Positions 35,951 through 51,646 of a stretch of 64,000 nucleotides of DNA are shown in pieces. Below the pieces are notes generated by a model. The model saw only the letters and a program-made list of their open reading frames with translations, had not been told where the DNA came from and made no database searches. The stretch's first letter is position 1. Every line of letters starts with the position of its first letter. The stretch is from Channallabes apus (Eukaryota > Chordata > Actinopteri > Siluriformes > Clariidae), in NCBI GenBank assembly GCA_030522415.1, contig CM060118.1:25307151-25371150 (forward strand). The letters are read 5' to 3'. The translations under genes and the position numbers were made by a program.

Positions 35951-36716
35951 ACGGTTGACAATAATTTTACCACTGATTTTCTCTAAAGAAGGTGGTTGTG
36001 CTTTATTCTGGTCAGTAGTTTACAAAGTTTTAGTATGGAGTTTGATTTGCCTTAACAAATGATCACATGATGGTTGAGGGCACTATACTAACAATTATCA
36101 TAACCTTCTGATCAGAAGTATAGCTCACTAATCACTGAGCCACCATTTCCCTGTACGATCGGTAGGGATATCATTACCAAGCTATGCATTATATTGTATA
36201 TAACCTCCCTGCCATATTCTGCAAAGAACATTGTATTGTAGTACTGTATAACTGCTAAAACACCTGGGGTTGCCTACTTACTTTTCAACCTTAAAGAGAC
36301 AAATAAGACATTTTCCTTCAGGTATAAAGACGGATATGCAAACTGACACTATACAGTGTCTATAAAAATGATTTTACCATTTCTAGAATTTCTACAATTC
36401 TAAAACCATACAAAAGAATACAAAATACAAAAGACAATCACACTGAGAAGGCAATTATGGGCTTTTTTTATTTTTATTTTTTAAAGATGATATCAAATTC
36501 AAAAATAGCTTTGAAACCTCAGAGGAAGATTAGATTGCAAGTCCCAAAATCATAGGATAAGAATAATATGATAAGCAGCAGCCTGTTCAAGTTTAAAAGA
36601 TGGGCCAAGAATAACAGTCCTTTCTCTAATGCATTAAGGTTCTGTAATAATGTTAAGAGCTTATAAAGAAAATCACTTAATCGCTTAAGTATTCAACATT
36701 TTGATCAGGGCTTATG

Positions 36717-36748
36717 AAATTATTTATTTATTTATTTATTTTTATTTA
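36717..36748. repeat. (TTTA)n microsatellite
   Basis: Repeated TTTA units with a following T-rich stretch. Confidence 0.9.
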
Positions 36749-38030
36749 TTTAATTTTTTTTATCTCAGGGGATGATCTTTGTTGGAGCGAAGCCGCATCA
36801 TATGATCCTATGTTAGGGCAATGTTTTGATTGGATCCTCATTCAAAGACAAGGATAATGGATAATGTCCAGGATAATGCTGTGTCATTTTTACATTTCCC
36901 CTGAGACATTTTACAACACTGATATGACATAGATATTAATATAGCAAATTATAATTACATCTGCAAAAAACATTTCAAACAGTTCACCACTTTCACAATC
37001 TACGTTAAGCAACATTAGCATTTCTTCTGGCAAATGCTAAAAATAAAAGTAATAAAGAAACAACAGTCAGTTTTTATGTGTACAGAAAGCAGGCACTTTC
37101 CTGAGCACTCAGAAAGCTGTGATAATTGCAGTCATGCTACACTTGTCATGACAGACTGAACTGCCTGTTATGTTCATTAGGTGCAGAAACAGATGCTGTT
37201 GACACAGGTGCTAAACTTATCATTAAGGACTAATGCACTATATTGTGGGGGGTAATTGCGTTCAAAGCTATGCTTTTCTTGTTAATCTTGTTACACCCTG
37301 CTGACTGGACATGTCTCTGCTAAAGTGATGAGTGTGTGATCTAAGTAAATTGTGTAGGAAGTGGATTAAGGTGGTGGTGGAGCAAACCATTCCTTTCACA
37401 CACTTGCTTCAGGCACATCACCTATGTTTCATTTTATTGTCAACCCAGTATGATCACTCAGACGCAAAACTGTGGCCCCTCTTGTGACCAATAAATGATA
37501 TAACTAGCACCAGCTGTCATGTCTAACTAGAAAGCAGTGTAAAGAGAACTAAAACCTATATAGAATGATTATAGTTATGAATAAACCAGCTAATGTAGTC
37601 TCTTTAATTTTACTTTAAGCATCAGGAAGCAAACATGTGGAATTACTCAGAGAGGACAGAAAACTTGGATATGACCCAAGAGAGCATGAGCCTAATTGCA
37701 ACTGATAAAAATCTCCCAACTGCCATTATAGCCTTGAGCCTAGGGCTTAATGTTATCAATGTATTCCAGATACCCCAGAGAGATTGATGTGCATCTGTAA
37801 GACAGAATATAATAAGAATAAAAATACAAGAGGGAAGAATATCAGCATCAATGGGTACACCGGCAATTACTCTTAAATGTGAACGCATGTACAGTACAGT
37901 ATGCACTGTGCCTTGTGAAGGACTAGCAGCACAATCATTGTGTATTCTCACCTTGTGTCCAGTGTTTCTGGGACAAGCACGAAATAGTTAATGAAATAAA
38001 TCATAAATAATAAGATACATATACATACAT

Positions 38031-38032
<2 letters not shown>

Positions 38033-38092
<60 letters not shown>

Positions 38093-38140
38093 CATGTCCC
38101 ATTTATAGCTTTATATATTTATATATATATATATATACAG
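38033..38140. repeat. (CT)n-(TA)n compound microsatellite
   Basis: About 14 CT units pass directly into about 14 TA units, then a second short TA run after a gap. Confidence 0.95.
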
Positions 38141-38366
38141 CTTACAATGGTGTAGTAAAAAGAGAAAATCCTGCTGATTTCTAATTACCAGCAGCTATAG
38201 CTCAATGGCATGCTTTGGATAGGAAGATAAAAGGAAACATCTAATGAGCAGCTATCAAGTCCAATGGGTTAGGTTCAAAGTTTTTTCTTTTTCCTTCAAA
38301 GAACTAAGGCCCAACTAAGAAATAGAGTGGTTATATTGTAGAGTGCAGATCATGGTTATTTTTAGC

Positions 38367-38370
<4 letters not shown>

Positions 38371-38423
<53 letters not shown>
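38371..38423. repeat. (CA)n microsatellite
   Basis: About 26 perfect CA units. Confidence 0.97.
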
Positions 38424-38426
<3 letters not shown>

Positions 38427-39522
38427 AAGAGTGTACCCAAGGTACCCAAAACCTTCAGACTACTTTTTATTACAAAGTTAGTTAGTTAGTTTGTTATTTT
38501 TGTGTACTTAGTTTAGTTTTATTTAATTCATTGCAGAATGCATGCACTATACAAAGGAGCCTGTCCTATTCGAGTGGGAAAATATAAGAGAAAACAATAG
38601 AATAATGCTTACAGGGAGTCACTGGGAGGAAACAATTCCATCATGCCTATAAATTGCTCATCCAAGGCTGTTTTTAAAATAGCATACGCTAAGAACATTT
38701 AGGTGACCCACAGATATAGAGAGCTATGTAATCAAACATGAAATTGATTATAGAGTGTCAGTGTGCTGGGCGCCAGTTCTGAAGGACATAGGGTTAATAA
38801 GTCATCTGTAACAGTGGACATGACGCAGGTTAAAACAATATAATCTTCATGTTTGCATAAGTGAAACATAAACAATAGTTTTTCCGTACCACTAGTGTTG
38901 ATGTTAGGGATATCCTGTACTGCAGATACCAGTAGAAAGAATAAAATAGAAAGCTTCATAGAAAGAATAAAATGATGGTCTACCTTGACACAGTAGTATC
39001 AGTCTGACATTAGATTGTCCTCTTCTAGTCCTTATCATTTCCGATGTTCAGCCAAAGAACCGATATGTCAAAGATGATACAGCAACAGTTTTTTTTATTA
39101 TTATTAATTGTGTAACCTGTTTAAGCTGGTCTCTTCCCAGTCAAATGTACTGTCTCCTTTTGTGCAGAATCTGTGTATAAACTAGTTGGCTCCTGAGGTT
39201 TCTTCTTTATTTTCAAAATGGTACTTTGGCTCAAAGTTGAGTAATTTCTTTTTGTGGTTTCTGGGACCAGTTATGCAAAATTACCTGCAAGATTTTTATT
39301 ACGGTGCTTAATAAAAATGTATTAAAATATTATATTACATCTAATGAGCAATAGATAAACTAAAAGGCTGTTTGTTAATTGTTAGAGGGATCTAAGCAGA
39401 TCTTTCGCTTTCAGTGAGTTATAACATAGTAACTCAGCCAAGAAAGACTGAGAAAGCATTAATCTAATGATAAATCTCTACAAAGAGTGCTCACAGACTT
39501 TGTTGCATCAAACAGCAGCTTA

Positions 39523-39576
39523 TGCATGTTGTTAATCATGTGTATGTTGTTAATCATGTGTATGTTGTTAATCATG
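39523..39576 (+). repeat. Three tandem 18-bp units
   Basis: The unit tgtatgttgttaatcatg occurs three times head to tail; the first copy differs at one base. Confidence 0.95.
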
Positions 39577-40144
39577 ACCTTAATGGGAAGCATCTTGTCT
39601 GAGTCACTGGACCAAACTGACCTTTAATCTGTCATTATACTGTACTGTATGTTTAATGCAGAGATACCTTTCATATGGCTAAATGGGCTGAGTTTTAATT
39701 ATTTTCCATTTATCCTGCGGTTCAAACTCTGAGCACATGGCAGAAACATTAGCTTTAATGCAGTCTTTAATGACAGCCCATGTCTGTGTTCTTGCTTTAG
39801 TGCTTCTCCTGCATGGTGAGTCCGACTTTTCCTGCCTTCCTGTGAAATCATCAGTGTATTGAGGTGGTAGGGAGAGACTTCAAAGCAAGGACATACAGAT
39901 ATTTTCTACAGAGACTGAACAGCAACCCTGTGCATTATAGAGTACTCCATAACCTTCACATCATTTCTCATTTCTGTTTCAGTACAATATATGTTTTTTT
40001 TAAATACTCATAGAAACACCTATGAGCAAACATTGAATGATAAAACAGCTCAATCTAAATATACAGTAGACAGAATAACAACAAAAAAAAACAGGTCTAG
40101 TATATGAAATAACGTGGCAGTAGGAAACACTGATACTCTATATA

Positions 40145-40200
40145 CAGTGATGGGAGTAACACGTTACAAAAGTAACAATTTTGACACAAGTTGTTGAAAG
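40145..40200 (+). mobile_element. Possible hAT-type terminal fragment
   Basis: CAGTGATGGGAGTAACACGT followed by TACAAAAGTAAC resembles the CAGTGTTGGGAAGTAACGCG ends of fish hAT elements. The match fades after about 50 bases and no opposite end was found. Confidence 0.35.
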
Positions 40201-41534
40201 CCAAGTGCTTCAACTTTACATATTGTATGATCAAAATGATCCTTCTACAGACTTTAATTTAAATTTATTAATGTATACATTTATTATTATTAAATTATTA
40301 TTATATTAGTAAGTCATCTATTGAAGTGCTTAGATGTGACATCAAGGCTCAAGTGTTTATTATTCCACTTTCTCATGCTAGTCTTTAGTATTTTGGAAAT
40401 GGAAAGTCAACGTTCATTCAAATGATCTGTGTACATTGAATTCTAATCACAAATACTGCATATAAAAATGTTGATGTGAAATGTTAGCTGTAAATGTAAG
40501 CCCTACAGAATATCTGCAAACAGTACATCAAATTAAAGAAGCATCTTGAGATCGCATTTTTATTTGTTTACTTGTGTGAGTAGATCTCAATACGGGAACT
40601 GAAAACTATATTTGTTGATAAGTATAGCAACAGTAACATGTAACAGTGATGCATTGTATTAGATAGTAAATAGTGGTCGTAATATATTATTGTTATAGAA
40701 AAAAAAGTAATAATAAAAAAAAGATTTTACAACTGAGGGACACTAAGTATATTTAAGAATATTTCCCCTATTGCGACATCTGAGAATCTTATGTCTTTTC
40801 CTAAAATTGCTTGATACTTGCTTTATTAATGTTGCTTAACAAGAATAATAACATTAAATCTGATGCAGGTTGAATATATACTCATGACCAGATTTACAAA
40901 AATCAAACATGTAAAAAGTAAATAACTGTCAATTAATCCCATATACATGAAAGTGAAATGGTTATGCAACAAGAAGACAGATACAAGATGACAGACTACA
41001 CCTGACAAATAACAGATCATCCACCAAATCTCAAGTCAGATTATGAAATGGTGGTAAATGGTGATCATATGACCACAAAAATCTAATGTGTTCCCCCATT
41101 GGTGCATTGCACCATTTAATATTTTTATTAGCATTGAAATGGTTTTATTGAAAAACGAGCAGTAAAGCATTTTTCATGGCGCATTTAATGGCTTGTCTGT
41201 GTGTTCCTTTGCTCCAAGTCTGCTCAGGTTCAGACAACGCCTTAGGCTTTAGGACAGATCAGATGGGAAAGGTTTTTTTTTTCATCACTGTGTTGACAAA
41301 TCTGTTCACTCCGGTAAACGATCAAGGCTTTACTTTGTTGTGTAATTACAAAGGCAAAAATGTTTCTCTCTGGAAGTGCAAATAATTACACCCAAAAATG
41401 TCTTGTAAATCAGAACACTTTGTGTAAACTGCCTGGGAGTCTGGTTCTGACCGTCTTCTATCTAACAACCATAAAGCCACAAACACAATAAAACCTATAG
41501 TGACTGTAAAACATACTGTATCACTTTCCTTCTC

Positions 41535-41535
<1 letters not shown>

Positions 41536-41611
<76 letters not shown>
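41536..41611. repeat. (TG)n microsatellite
   Basis: About 38 perfect TG units. Confidence 0.98.
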
Positions 41612-41615
<4 letters not shown>

Positions 41616-42049
41616 GATATACAGTATGTATATCTTTTGTTTTTCTCTCCACCCAGAGGAAACATGTGAGCACGAACCCCACTATTCAACACCCTTGAGA
41701 CAAACTTAAATGGAAATATCTGCTGAGGTGACCTGAAGTCCAGACTTCCTAACCTTAACAAATTGCTTCCTCGTCATGCTTTCAGATAATCACAAGCACA
41801 GGAGATGCCTCAGCAAGGTCATTCTCCTGGAAGCCCTTAAGAGAATCTATCATGGAGACATAGCTGTGTCTAAAGCTTTTCAGACATAATTAAAAAGAAA
41901 ACACACTTTTTTCTACTGTATATTACATGATACATATATTTATACGTTGTCAGATATTTTGATTTAACTAATAAAAAAGTTTTATAGTTCAATTAAATTT
42001 ATTTTAAAAATCTATTTGTACTCAAATGACCAGGTTATCAGACCTTCGG

Positions 42050-42230
42050 CATGTTTCTTCACTATTTATCGTAGTTTTAGAAGCATGAGGAATCATTTTC
42101 ACACAGGAACTGGGCACCAAACTGCACACCGTAACCAAAACTAAAGGTAGTCTAACTAAATCTTAGTGGGTGCAACTTGTTTTTTTGGCCAGGCAGTCTA
42201 TGATAGAGGCAGATAGGGAGGGTAGGTGGT
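42050..42230 (+). mobile_element. Possible solo terminal repeat of the chimera's Tc1 family
   Basis: The stretch CTAACTAAATCTTAGTGGG followed by TTTTTTTGGCCAGGCAGTCT (about 42148-42200) resembles the right end of the chimeric element at 24646-26077 (TTAGTTAAATCCAGTTGGTG...GCAGTG). No transposase is recognisable beside it, so it is a truncated end or a decayed relic. Confidence 0.4.
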
Positions 42231-42610
42231 TGTGTGCAGTACAGCAGAATACTTTCTTGGAATGATCAGTGCTGAGGAACTCTGGAGAACAAGAGTCTGA
42301 CATGATGTCATGATGTCACACTCAACCAAAGCTGCTTGATGAGGAAGTAAAGACACAAATCCATCAAGAAGTAACAATCATTTGAGAACAAACTCAATAC
42401 AGCAAAGAACCAGATGACATGGAAGCTCAGTCATTGAAATCCTCCTGTCATGACCAGATAGAAGACCCAGACCAACAGGTGTTGACAGGAGTGAACCTGT
42501 TACATACCACAGCTGGGTCCATAAGAAGTCAATTCAATTATTAACACACACCTGCACACACCCAGAAAAAAAAATATATATATTTTTTTTCCTGGATGTA
42601 TATCTATATA

Positions 42611-44046
42611 CTTAAATGATTTTAGCAAATAGCTGCAATATAACCAAGAGTGAAAAATTTAAGGGGATCTGAATACTTTTTTTCCCCCTCATTAATGTAC
42701 AGTACAGCACATACAGTACCCCATATTGACAGAAAAACACAAGTTTATATTTTTGCAGATTTATTTAAAAAAGAAAAACTGAAATATCACATGGTCCTAA
42801 GTATTCAGATCTTTGATGTGACACTCATATATTAAACTCATGTGCTGCCCATTTCTTCTGATCGTCCTTGAGAGCAAATGAGAATCATGAGGTCAAAGGA
42901 ACTGCCTGAAGAGATTAGAGACAGAATTGTGGCAAGGCACAGATATGGCGAAGGTTACAAAAAAGATTCTACTGCACTTAAGGTTCATAAGAGCACAGTG
43001 GCCTCCATAATCCTTAAATGGAAGATGTTTGGGACGACCTTCCTAGAGCTGGCAGTCCAGCCAAACTGAGCTATCAGTGGAGAAGAGCCTTGGTTAGAGA
43101 GGTAAAGAAGAACCCAAAGATCACTGTGGCTGAGCTCCAGAGATGCAGTTGAGAGATGGGAGAAAGTTGTAGAAAGTCAACCATCCCTGCAGCCTTCCAC
43201 CAGTCGGGGATTTATGGCAGAGTGGCCTCTCCTCAGTGCAAGACACATGAAAGCCTGCATGGGGTTGCTAAAAAAAACCCTGAAAATATTCTCTGGTCTG
43301 ATGAGACCGAGATGAAACTTTTCGGCCTTAATTCTAAGCGATACGTGTGGACAAAACCAGGCACTGCTAATCACCTGTCCAATACAATCCCAAAAGTGAA
43401 GCATGGTGGTGGCAGCATTGTGCTGTGGATGTGTTTTTCAGCTGCAGGGACAGGACGATTGGTTGCAATTGAGGGAAAGGCAAATACAGCCAAGTATAGG
43501 GATATCCTGGACAAAAACCTTCGTCAGAGTGCTCAGGACCTCAGACTGGGCTGAACGTTTACCTTCCAACAAGTTTACCTTCACAACAACTCTGTGCCTG
43601 TTTTTGAATGGCCCAGCCAGAGCCCTGACTTAAACCCAATTGAGCATCTCTGAAAAGACCTAAAAATGGCTGTTCACCAACGTTTACCATCAAACTTGAC
43701 AGAACTGGAGAGGATCTGCAAGGAGGAATGGCAGAGGATTCCCAAATCCAGGTGTGAAAATTTTTCCCAAAAGGATTCATGGCTGTAGTAGATCAAAAGG
43801 GTGCTTCTACTAAATACTGAGCAAAGGGTCTGAATACTTAGGACCATGTGATATTGTTTTTCTTTCTGAATAAATCTACAAAAATGTCAACACTCAGTTT
43901 TTTTGTTGTTGTTGTTGTTGTTAGTATGGGGTGCTGTGTGTACATTAATGAGGGACAAAAGTTAACTTAAATGATTTTAGCAAATGGCTGCAATATAACA
44001 AAGAGTGAAAAATTTAAGGGTGTCTGAATACTTTCCATACCCACTG
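42611..44046 (+). mobile_element. Tc1-like transposon with a flipped left tip
   Basis: The right end reads outward through CACTCTTTGTTATATTGCAG (as complement) to CCACTG next to TA, as in a widespread fish Tc1 family. The left side begins at 42611 with the same outer tip sequence but in the right-end orientation (ATGATTTTAGCAAATAGCTG...GAATACTTT, 42611-42680). It then continues in the expected orientation from CCCTCATTAATGTACA. The left tip is therefore inverted, and the outermost CAGTGGGTA is missing on that side. Confidence 0.8.
42878..43820 (+). pseudogene. Tc1-like transposase, broken
   Basis: The reading starts at the ATG at 42878 (MRIMRSKELPEEIRDRIVAR), the usual helix-turn-helix start of this family, and ends at a TGA near 43818. 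The first catalytic block is WSDETEMKLFGLN at about 43291-43330. The Gly-rich strand KHGGGSIVLWMCFS follows at 43399-43440. The second Asp block (DWLFFN-like) is shifted near 43555-43610. The last is LNPIEHL at about 43632-43652, where TGA replaces the usual Trp codon. Several frameshifts are present, and it is not functional as read. Confidence 0.85.
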
Positions 44047-44784
44047 TATACTGTATGTAGATGTTGAGAAGACTTCTTTTCCATTCTTTTGATTGGTTTA
44101 CATTCAAAGCATTATTTCAAGCTTTGAAATCAGATTAAAAACTGTATTCCAGATTATGTTGACTGGTCATGTAAATTTTCTTCCTTGTTATCTGGAAACA
44201 GTCTCTTACCAGATGCAGGTTCACAGAGAAACAGGTGAGTGGAACAGTTTCCATGATACAGGAAATGGAAGCAAGCTTTAATCCCAGGAACATATCTCTA
44301 GATTCCCCACTGTCACAATCTCCAGACTGAGCTTATCCTGTCCTTTAACAACTGTGAGGAGCAGTCACTACTTGTTGTTTGGCCTCACTCTGCATCATCT
44401 GGCAGTTATCAAGCAAATTAAAAGAACACATGTCCATAGCAACAGTGCTCTATAGACAAACACGCTCCCAAAATAGTAGCGTTCGGGAAGATATAACAGA
44501 ACTTAAAGGGATTCAGGCTCTCAGGTGAAGTATTTTCCCACTGCTTTATACCTAGGGGACAAAAATGTTTGGTTGGAAGATTTAGAAGGAGTACGCAAAG
44601 AACAAAAAGCATTTAATGTCTTATCGTTAATAACGTCTTCTGATATAATTTTCTGAATTATATCTGGCAACCAGAAACCTGGAACCACGTCTCTTAGCCA
44701 GCAGTCCGGTGCGAAAGGATCCAGATGTATGTTGTTGTTGTTTTTTTTAACAAAAGGTAAAGTTTGTAAAAAAAAAATAATAAA

Positions 44785-44830
<46 letters not shown>

Positions 44831-46172
44831 TGTTGCATTGTGATTGATTACACATAGCATGTAATGTTACCATATACTGGCATAATCTTTGTACTCGTTT
44901 GTCTACAGCTACTTCAGTCGACTCCAATTATCTGTCAAGTTGTTTGGTGGATAATTACCACAACCCCAATTTCTGTTTCCTGTTTGGATTTGTTCTCATT
45001 TTTTAAATTGCTCTGAAATAGTGCTCTGGACATATGACACTGGTGAAACAAAACTGTATAAGTAACTAAAATTAGGTTATTTAAAACAGGATCTTTCATG
45101 AATACAACACAAAATTTCATGAATACAACCAGCAACCACCGACCCTGACCCCTTAGTATAATTATTTTATAATCATGAACATTTCTCACAATGATTTAAT
45201 AAAAAAAGTATCAAGTCTTTAGAAATGACAATTTTACTAAAAAAACTAGAGAACCTTAAAGGCATGGTTTATGCACTCAGTCCATATTATAGGGAGTATC
45301 TCGGTTCCAATCATAATACCTTCATTAGCAGTGGCTCTTCATCACACTTATCCAGTGGGGGACAGTTTTACATGCTTTGGGATCAACTATAGTGACCCCC
45401 TTCCTGCAGTAAACAGAAGCGTCCATCACTAACGCACACGCACACGCACACGCACACGCACACACACACACACACAGAGAGAGATGACTACACATCCACA
45501 TCCTCTGTGAAACCAGACTCTTTAACAGAACCAGAAAGAAGGAAGATTAATATCAGGGCTAGGTATAGAGTAGGTTGATATAGACAGATACTTTCTGATT
45601 ATTCAGAAAGAGATCTGTATTTAAATAAATCATGTACTAACATATATTTAAAAAAATAATTGCCATGAAAAAGACTAGAAAGAGAGATAGATAAAGACAG
45701 CGAAAGCAATGTATTACAAAAGGAGGACACTTCAATTACAAGCCCTATCAAATTCCTTGAGGGCTTTTCCAGTCCCAAGGCTTAATCTCTGGCCTAAATT
45801 TTACTCAGTGTCACCCATCAACCTCTATCTCTACTCATCCCCGAATCTGCCAAGTCCATCATAGCGAGAGGCGTGAGAACATTCCAAATTCTGTGTCCAA
45901 AACTCCCTGCCTCCTGGTAGTAAATTGTTTGGTGATGAGAATGTCGATTTCAGGGTTCACTGGAATGTACTTGTTAAACAAATTTCTTTCTGTTTGTCAA
46001 ACCTTAAACCTAACAGCTAATTATGAAATAAGTAGTCTTATTTTTCGTAATAAAGCAGTTAAAAAAATTACAAAGCATTTTCTTGCTCACTTTCCCATTC
46101 TCGAGTCTGTCTGTCTATCTTTGCTCAGCGTCACCAGCATTTCTCTGTTCTGTGTTAGTAGGATGTTTATTG
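44047..46172. other. Non-coding stretch
   Basis: Microsatellites only. The open frames at 44521-44927 are created by the (AAT)n run. Confidence 0.55.
45433..45477. repeat. (CACACG)n/(CA)n compound microsatellite
   Basis: Several CACACG units are followed by CA units and then GA units. Confidence 0.92.
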
Positions 46173-46325
46173 TGTGTTGTTGTTGTTGTTGTTGTTGTTC
46201 TTTCGGCTGCTCCCGACAAGGGGTCACCACAGCGGAATATCCAGTCCGCACTACAACTTGGCACAGGTTTTACGCCGGATGCCCTTCCTGACGCAAACCT
46301 CCCATTTTATCCGGGCTTGTTGTGA
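46173..46325 (+). repeat. (TTG)n plus a common fish interspersed repeat
   Basis: A (TTG)n tract (46173-46198) is followed by TTTCGGCTGCTCCCGACAAG, GGGTCACCACAGCGGAATAT and TTTTACGCCGGATGCCCTTC. This is a short interspersed unit seen widely in fish genomes. I cannot place it in a named family. Confidence 0.6.
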
Positions 46326-46693
46326 TTTTTTTAATTATTATTCTTATTCTAATTTATTTATTGCAACCTGATTTGCTTCTTGCTGATGTAACCCACAAAC
46401 ACACACTGTCAAAGGCCAAAGTGCTATTTTCCCAGCAGCTCTCCAGTGATCTGGTTTTTCACTTTGTTGTGAAAACATCGCAAAAATGCTAGCCTGTCTC
46501 ACAGTGGGATATGTGAGAATGGGCATCATGCATAAAGCCCACTATTCTAAGAGGGTTATGGCCCTCTCACGGAATACTGCCTTTAAGCTCTGTTGCTGAT
46601 GCCTTTTTCAGACATTGACTTTAGAGGAAACCAGCTCTGTGTGCTGAATGACTGGCTTTTTAGCAATGCAGAATTTGCCAAAGTAAATTTAAA

Positions 46694-46699
<6 letters not shown>

Positions 46700-46735
<36 letters not shown>
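46700..46735. repeat. (TA)n microsatellite
   Basis: About 16 TA units after an A-run, directly before a SINE. Confidence 0.95.
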
Positions 46736-46739
<4 letters not shown>

Positions 46740-46771
46740 CTAAACTGGTATTTACACTGTGGATTAATAAA

Positions 46772-46990
46772 CTATGGCTCAGGGATTAAGGATCTGGTTT
46801 ACTGGTCAGAAGATCAGCAGTTCAAGCTCTATCAGCACCAGTCTGCAACTGTTGGGTCAATGAGCAAGGCCCTTAACTCTATCTGCTCCAGGAGTGCCGT
46901 ATCATTACTATCCCTGTACTCTGACCCTGGCTTTCTACCTGGGGGTCCTTAAGCTGGAATATGCCAAGAAAGAAATTTCACTGTACTGTA
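46772..46990 (+). mobile_element. tRNA-headed SINE, second family
   Basis: A-box-like TGGCTCAGGGATTAAGGATC and B-box-like GCAGTTCAAGCTC open the element. The tail GAATATGCCAAGAAAGAAAT, TTCACTGTACTGTATGTGAC closes it. The same tail in reverse opens the copies at 14345 and 58440. Confidence 0.75.
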
Positions 46991-50355
<3,365 letters not shown>

Positions 50356-51646
50356 CAGAGGTACACAAACTCTTTTCTCAAGTAAAAGACGAGTAAATGT
50401 ACTCCACTATAAAAAGTAATGTATATAATTTTACTTATAATTTTACTCAAGCTGAAGTACTAAGAGCATGTTCTAAAAAGTACAAGTATTGTATAAGTAC
50501 TGTATGTACTTGATATTTTTCTGGATATCTATCTGACTGAGTCACTGATAAACAGGTTTCTATTGGCAATTTGACATTAACTAAATGAATGTAGGGGAGT
50601 ATTGTTAGCATCTTTCATTATTTTGGTAGCTTAGCAAGCTAGTTGCTACACTGTACTGTATAATACACGCTGTCCACACAATTAATAATGAGCAAACTGT
50701 AAAATATGGATGTGCCAAAACATTTTTATAGGCTTGTTACAAAAACTAAATTGGTATTAGTGTGAAACACAAATTCGTTCTTTTTGAGCAAGTCTTTAAC
50801 GTGACTCGGAAGAACGAGTAGTCTCGGAGAGTAAAACAGGAAACCAAATTGACTGGCTCTTCTCAATGAGTCTTCTAGTCCTAGTTATTTGTTCCTTTGT
50901 CACCTGACTCCCATAGATGCTATGCAGTGCAATATTGAACAAAAGAACAAACGACTCAGACTAGAAGATATGAGAAGTGAGCTGCTCATTCTGTTTATCA
51001 TAATATGTTCTTAGCTGCATTGTAAAATTTTCATTACTAGAACTATAGCCAAAATGTGTGTGTACGTAGATGTGCTGGGGGTCTTTTTATTGAAAAAGAA
51101 ACGTTTTGTTTTATTACTCAAAAAGAGATTAGTTCATTTTGATGAACAAGATTCCAAGAAACGAGGCAGTAAAATGATTCAAACTTCCTATCACTACTGC
51201 ACACTACTAACATAGGTGGTTTGCTAGGTTGATTCTTATCTTACCTTGACATAAACAAATGTTTGAGAGGCTTGAAAAAGGAGCGAAAGGAATCTGTGTC
51301 CCAGAAATGAAGTGGGTGGGATCTGTTGGCCAGGTAAAGGTCAATCAATTTGGTGCCCTAATCAATCTGCGCTTTCATAATGACCGGCCAGTCATTTCTG
51401 AAAACTTGGACTGCTTGGACTGGTAGATTTCCTTGCCACATGGGGTGTAGCTCAGTCATGACATGGGTGGCTGTGTAAACACTTATATTTAGATTAGAAA
51501 ATCAATACATGTTTGTATGATCATCAGAGGTTTTTCGTCAAAAAAGTTATTGAGTAGAATATCAAATATGAACAAAACTCAAGTAAAGCACAGATTCATG
51601 AAAAAATACAGTAACTGAGTAGTGAGTTCGCTACTTGCCAGCTCTG
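50356..51646. mobile_element. Probable degenerate hAT-type element
   Basis: The left end (CAGAGGTACACAAACTCTTT, then CTCAAGTAAAAGACGAGTAA) and right end (ACAGTAACTGAGTAGTGAGT...GCTCTG) have the CAGAGGT/...CTCTG ends and the ACT-CAAGTAAAAGT arms of a common fish hAT family. A clear 8-bp target duplication is no longer readable. The interior (about 50600-51500) shows no transposase. Confidence 0.5.

Larger units (their letters stand above)
35959..42049. other. Non-coding stretch
   Basis: About 6 kb with microsatellites, an 18-bp triplication and one weak hAT-like tip. Open frames at 37643-37951 and 38732-38959 (minus) and 41176-41385 (plus) show no domains or convincing splice context. Confidence 0.55.
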
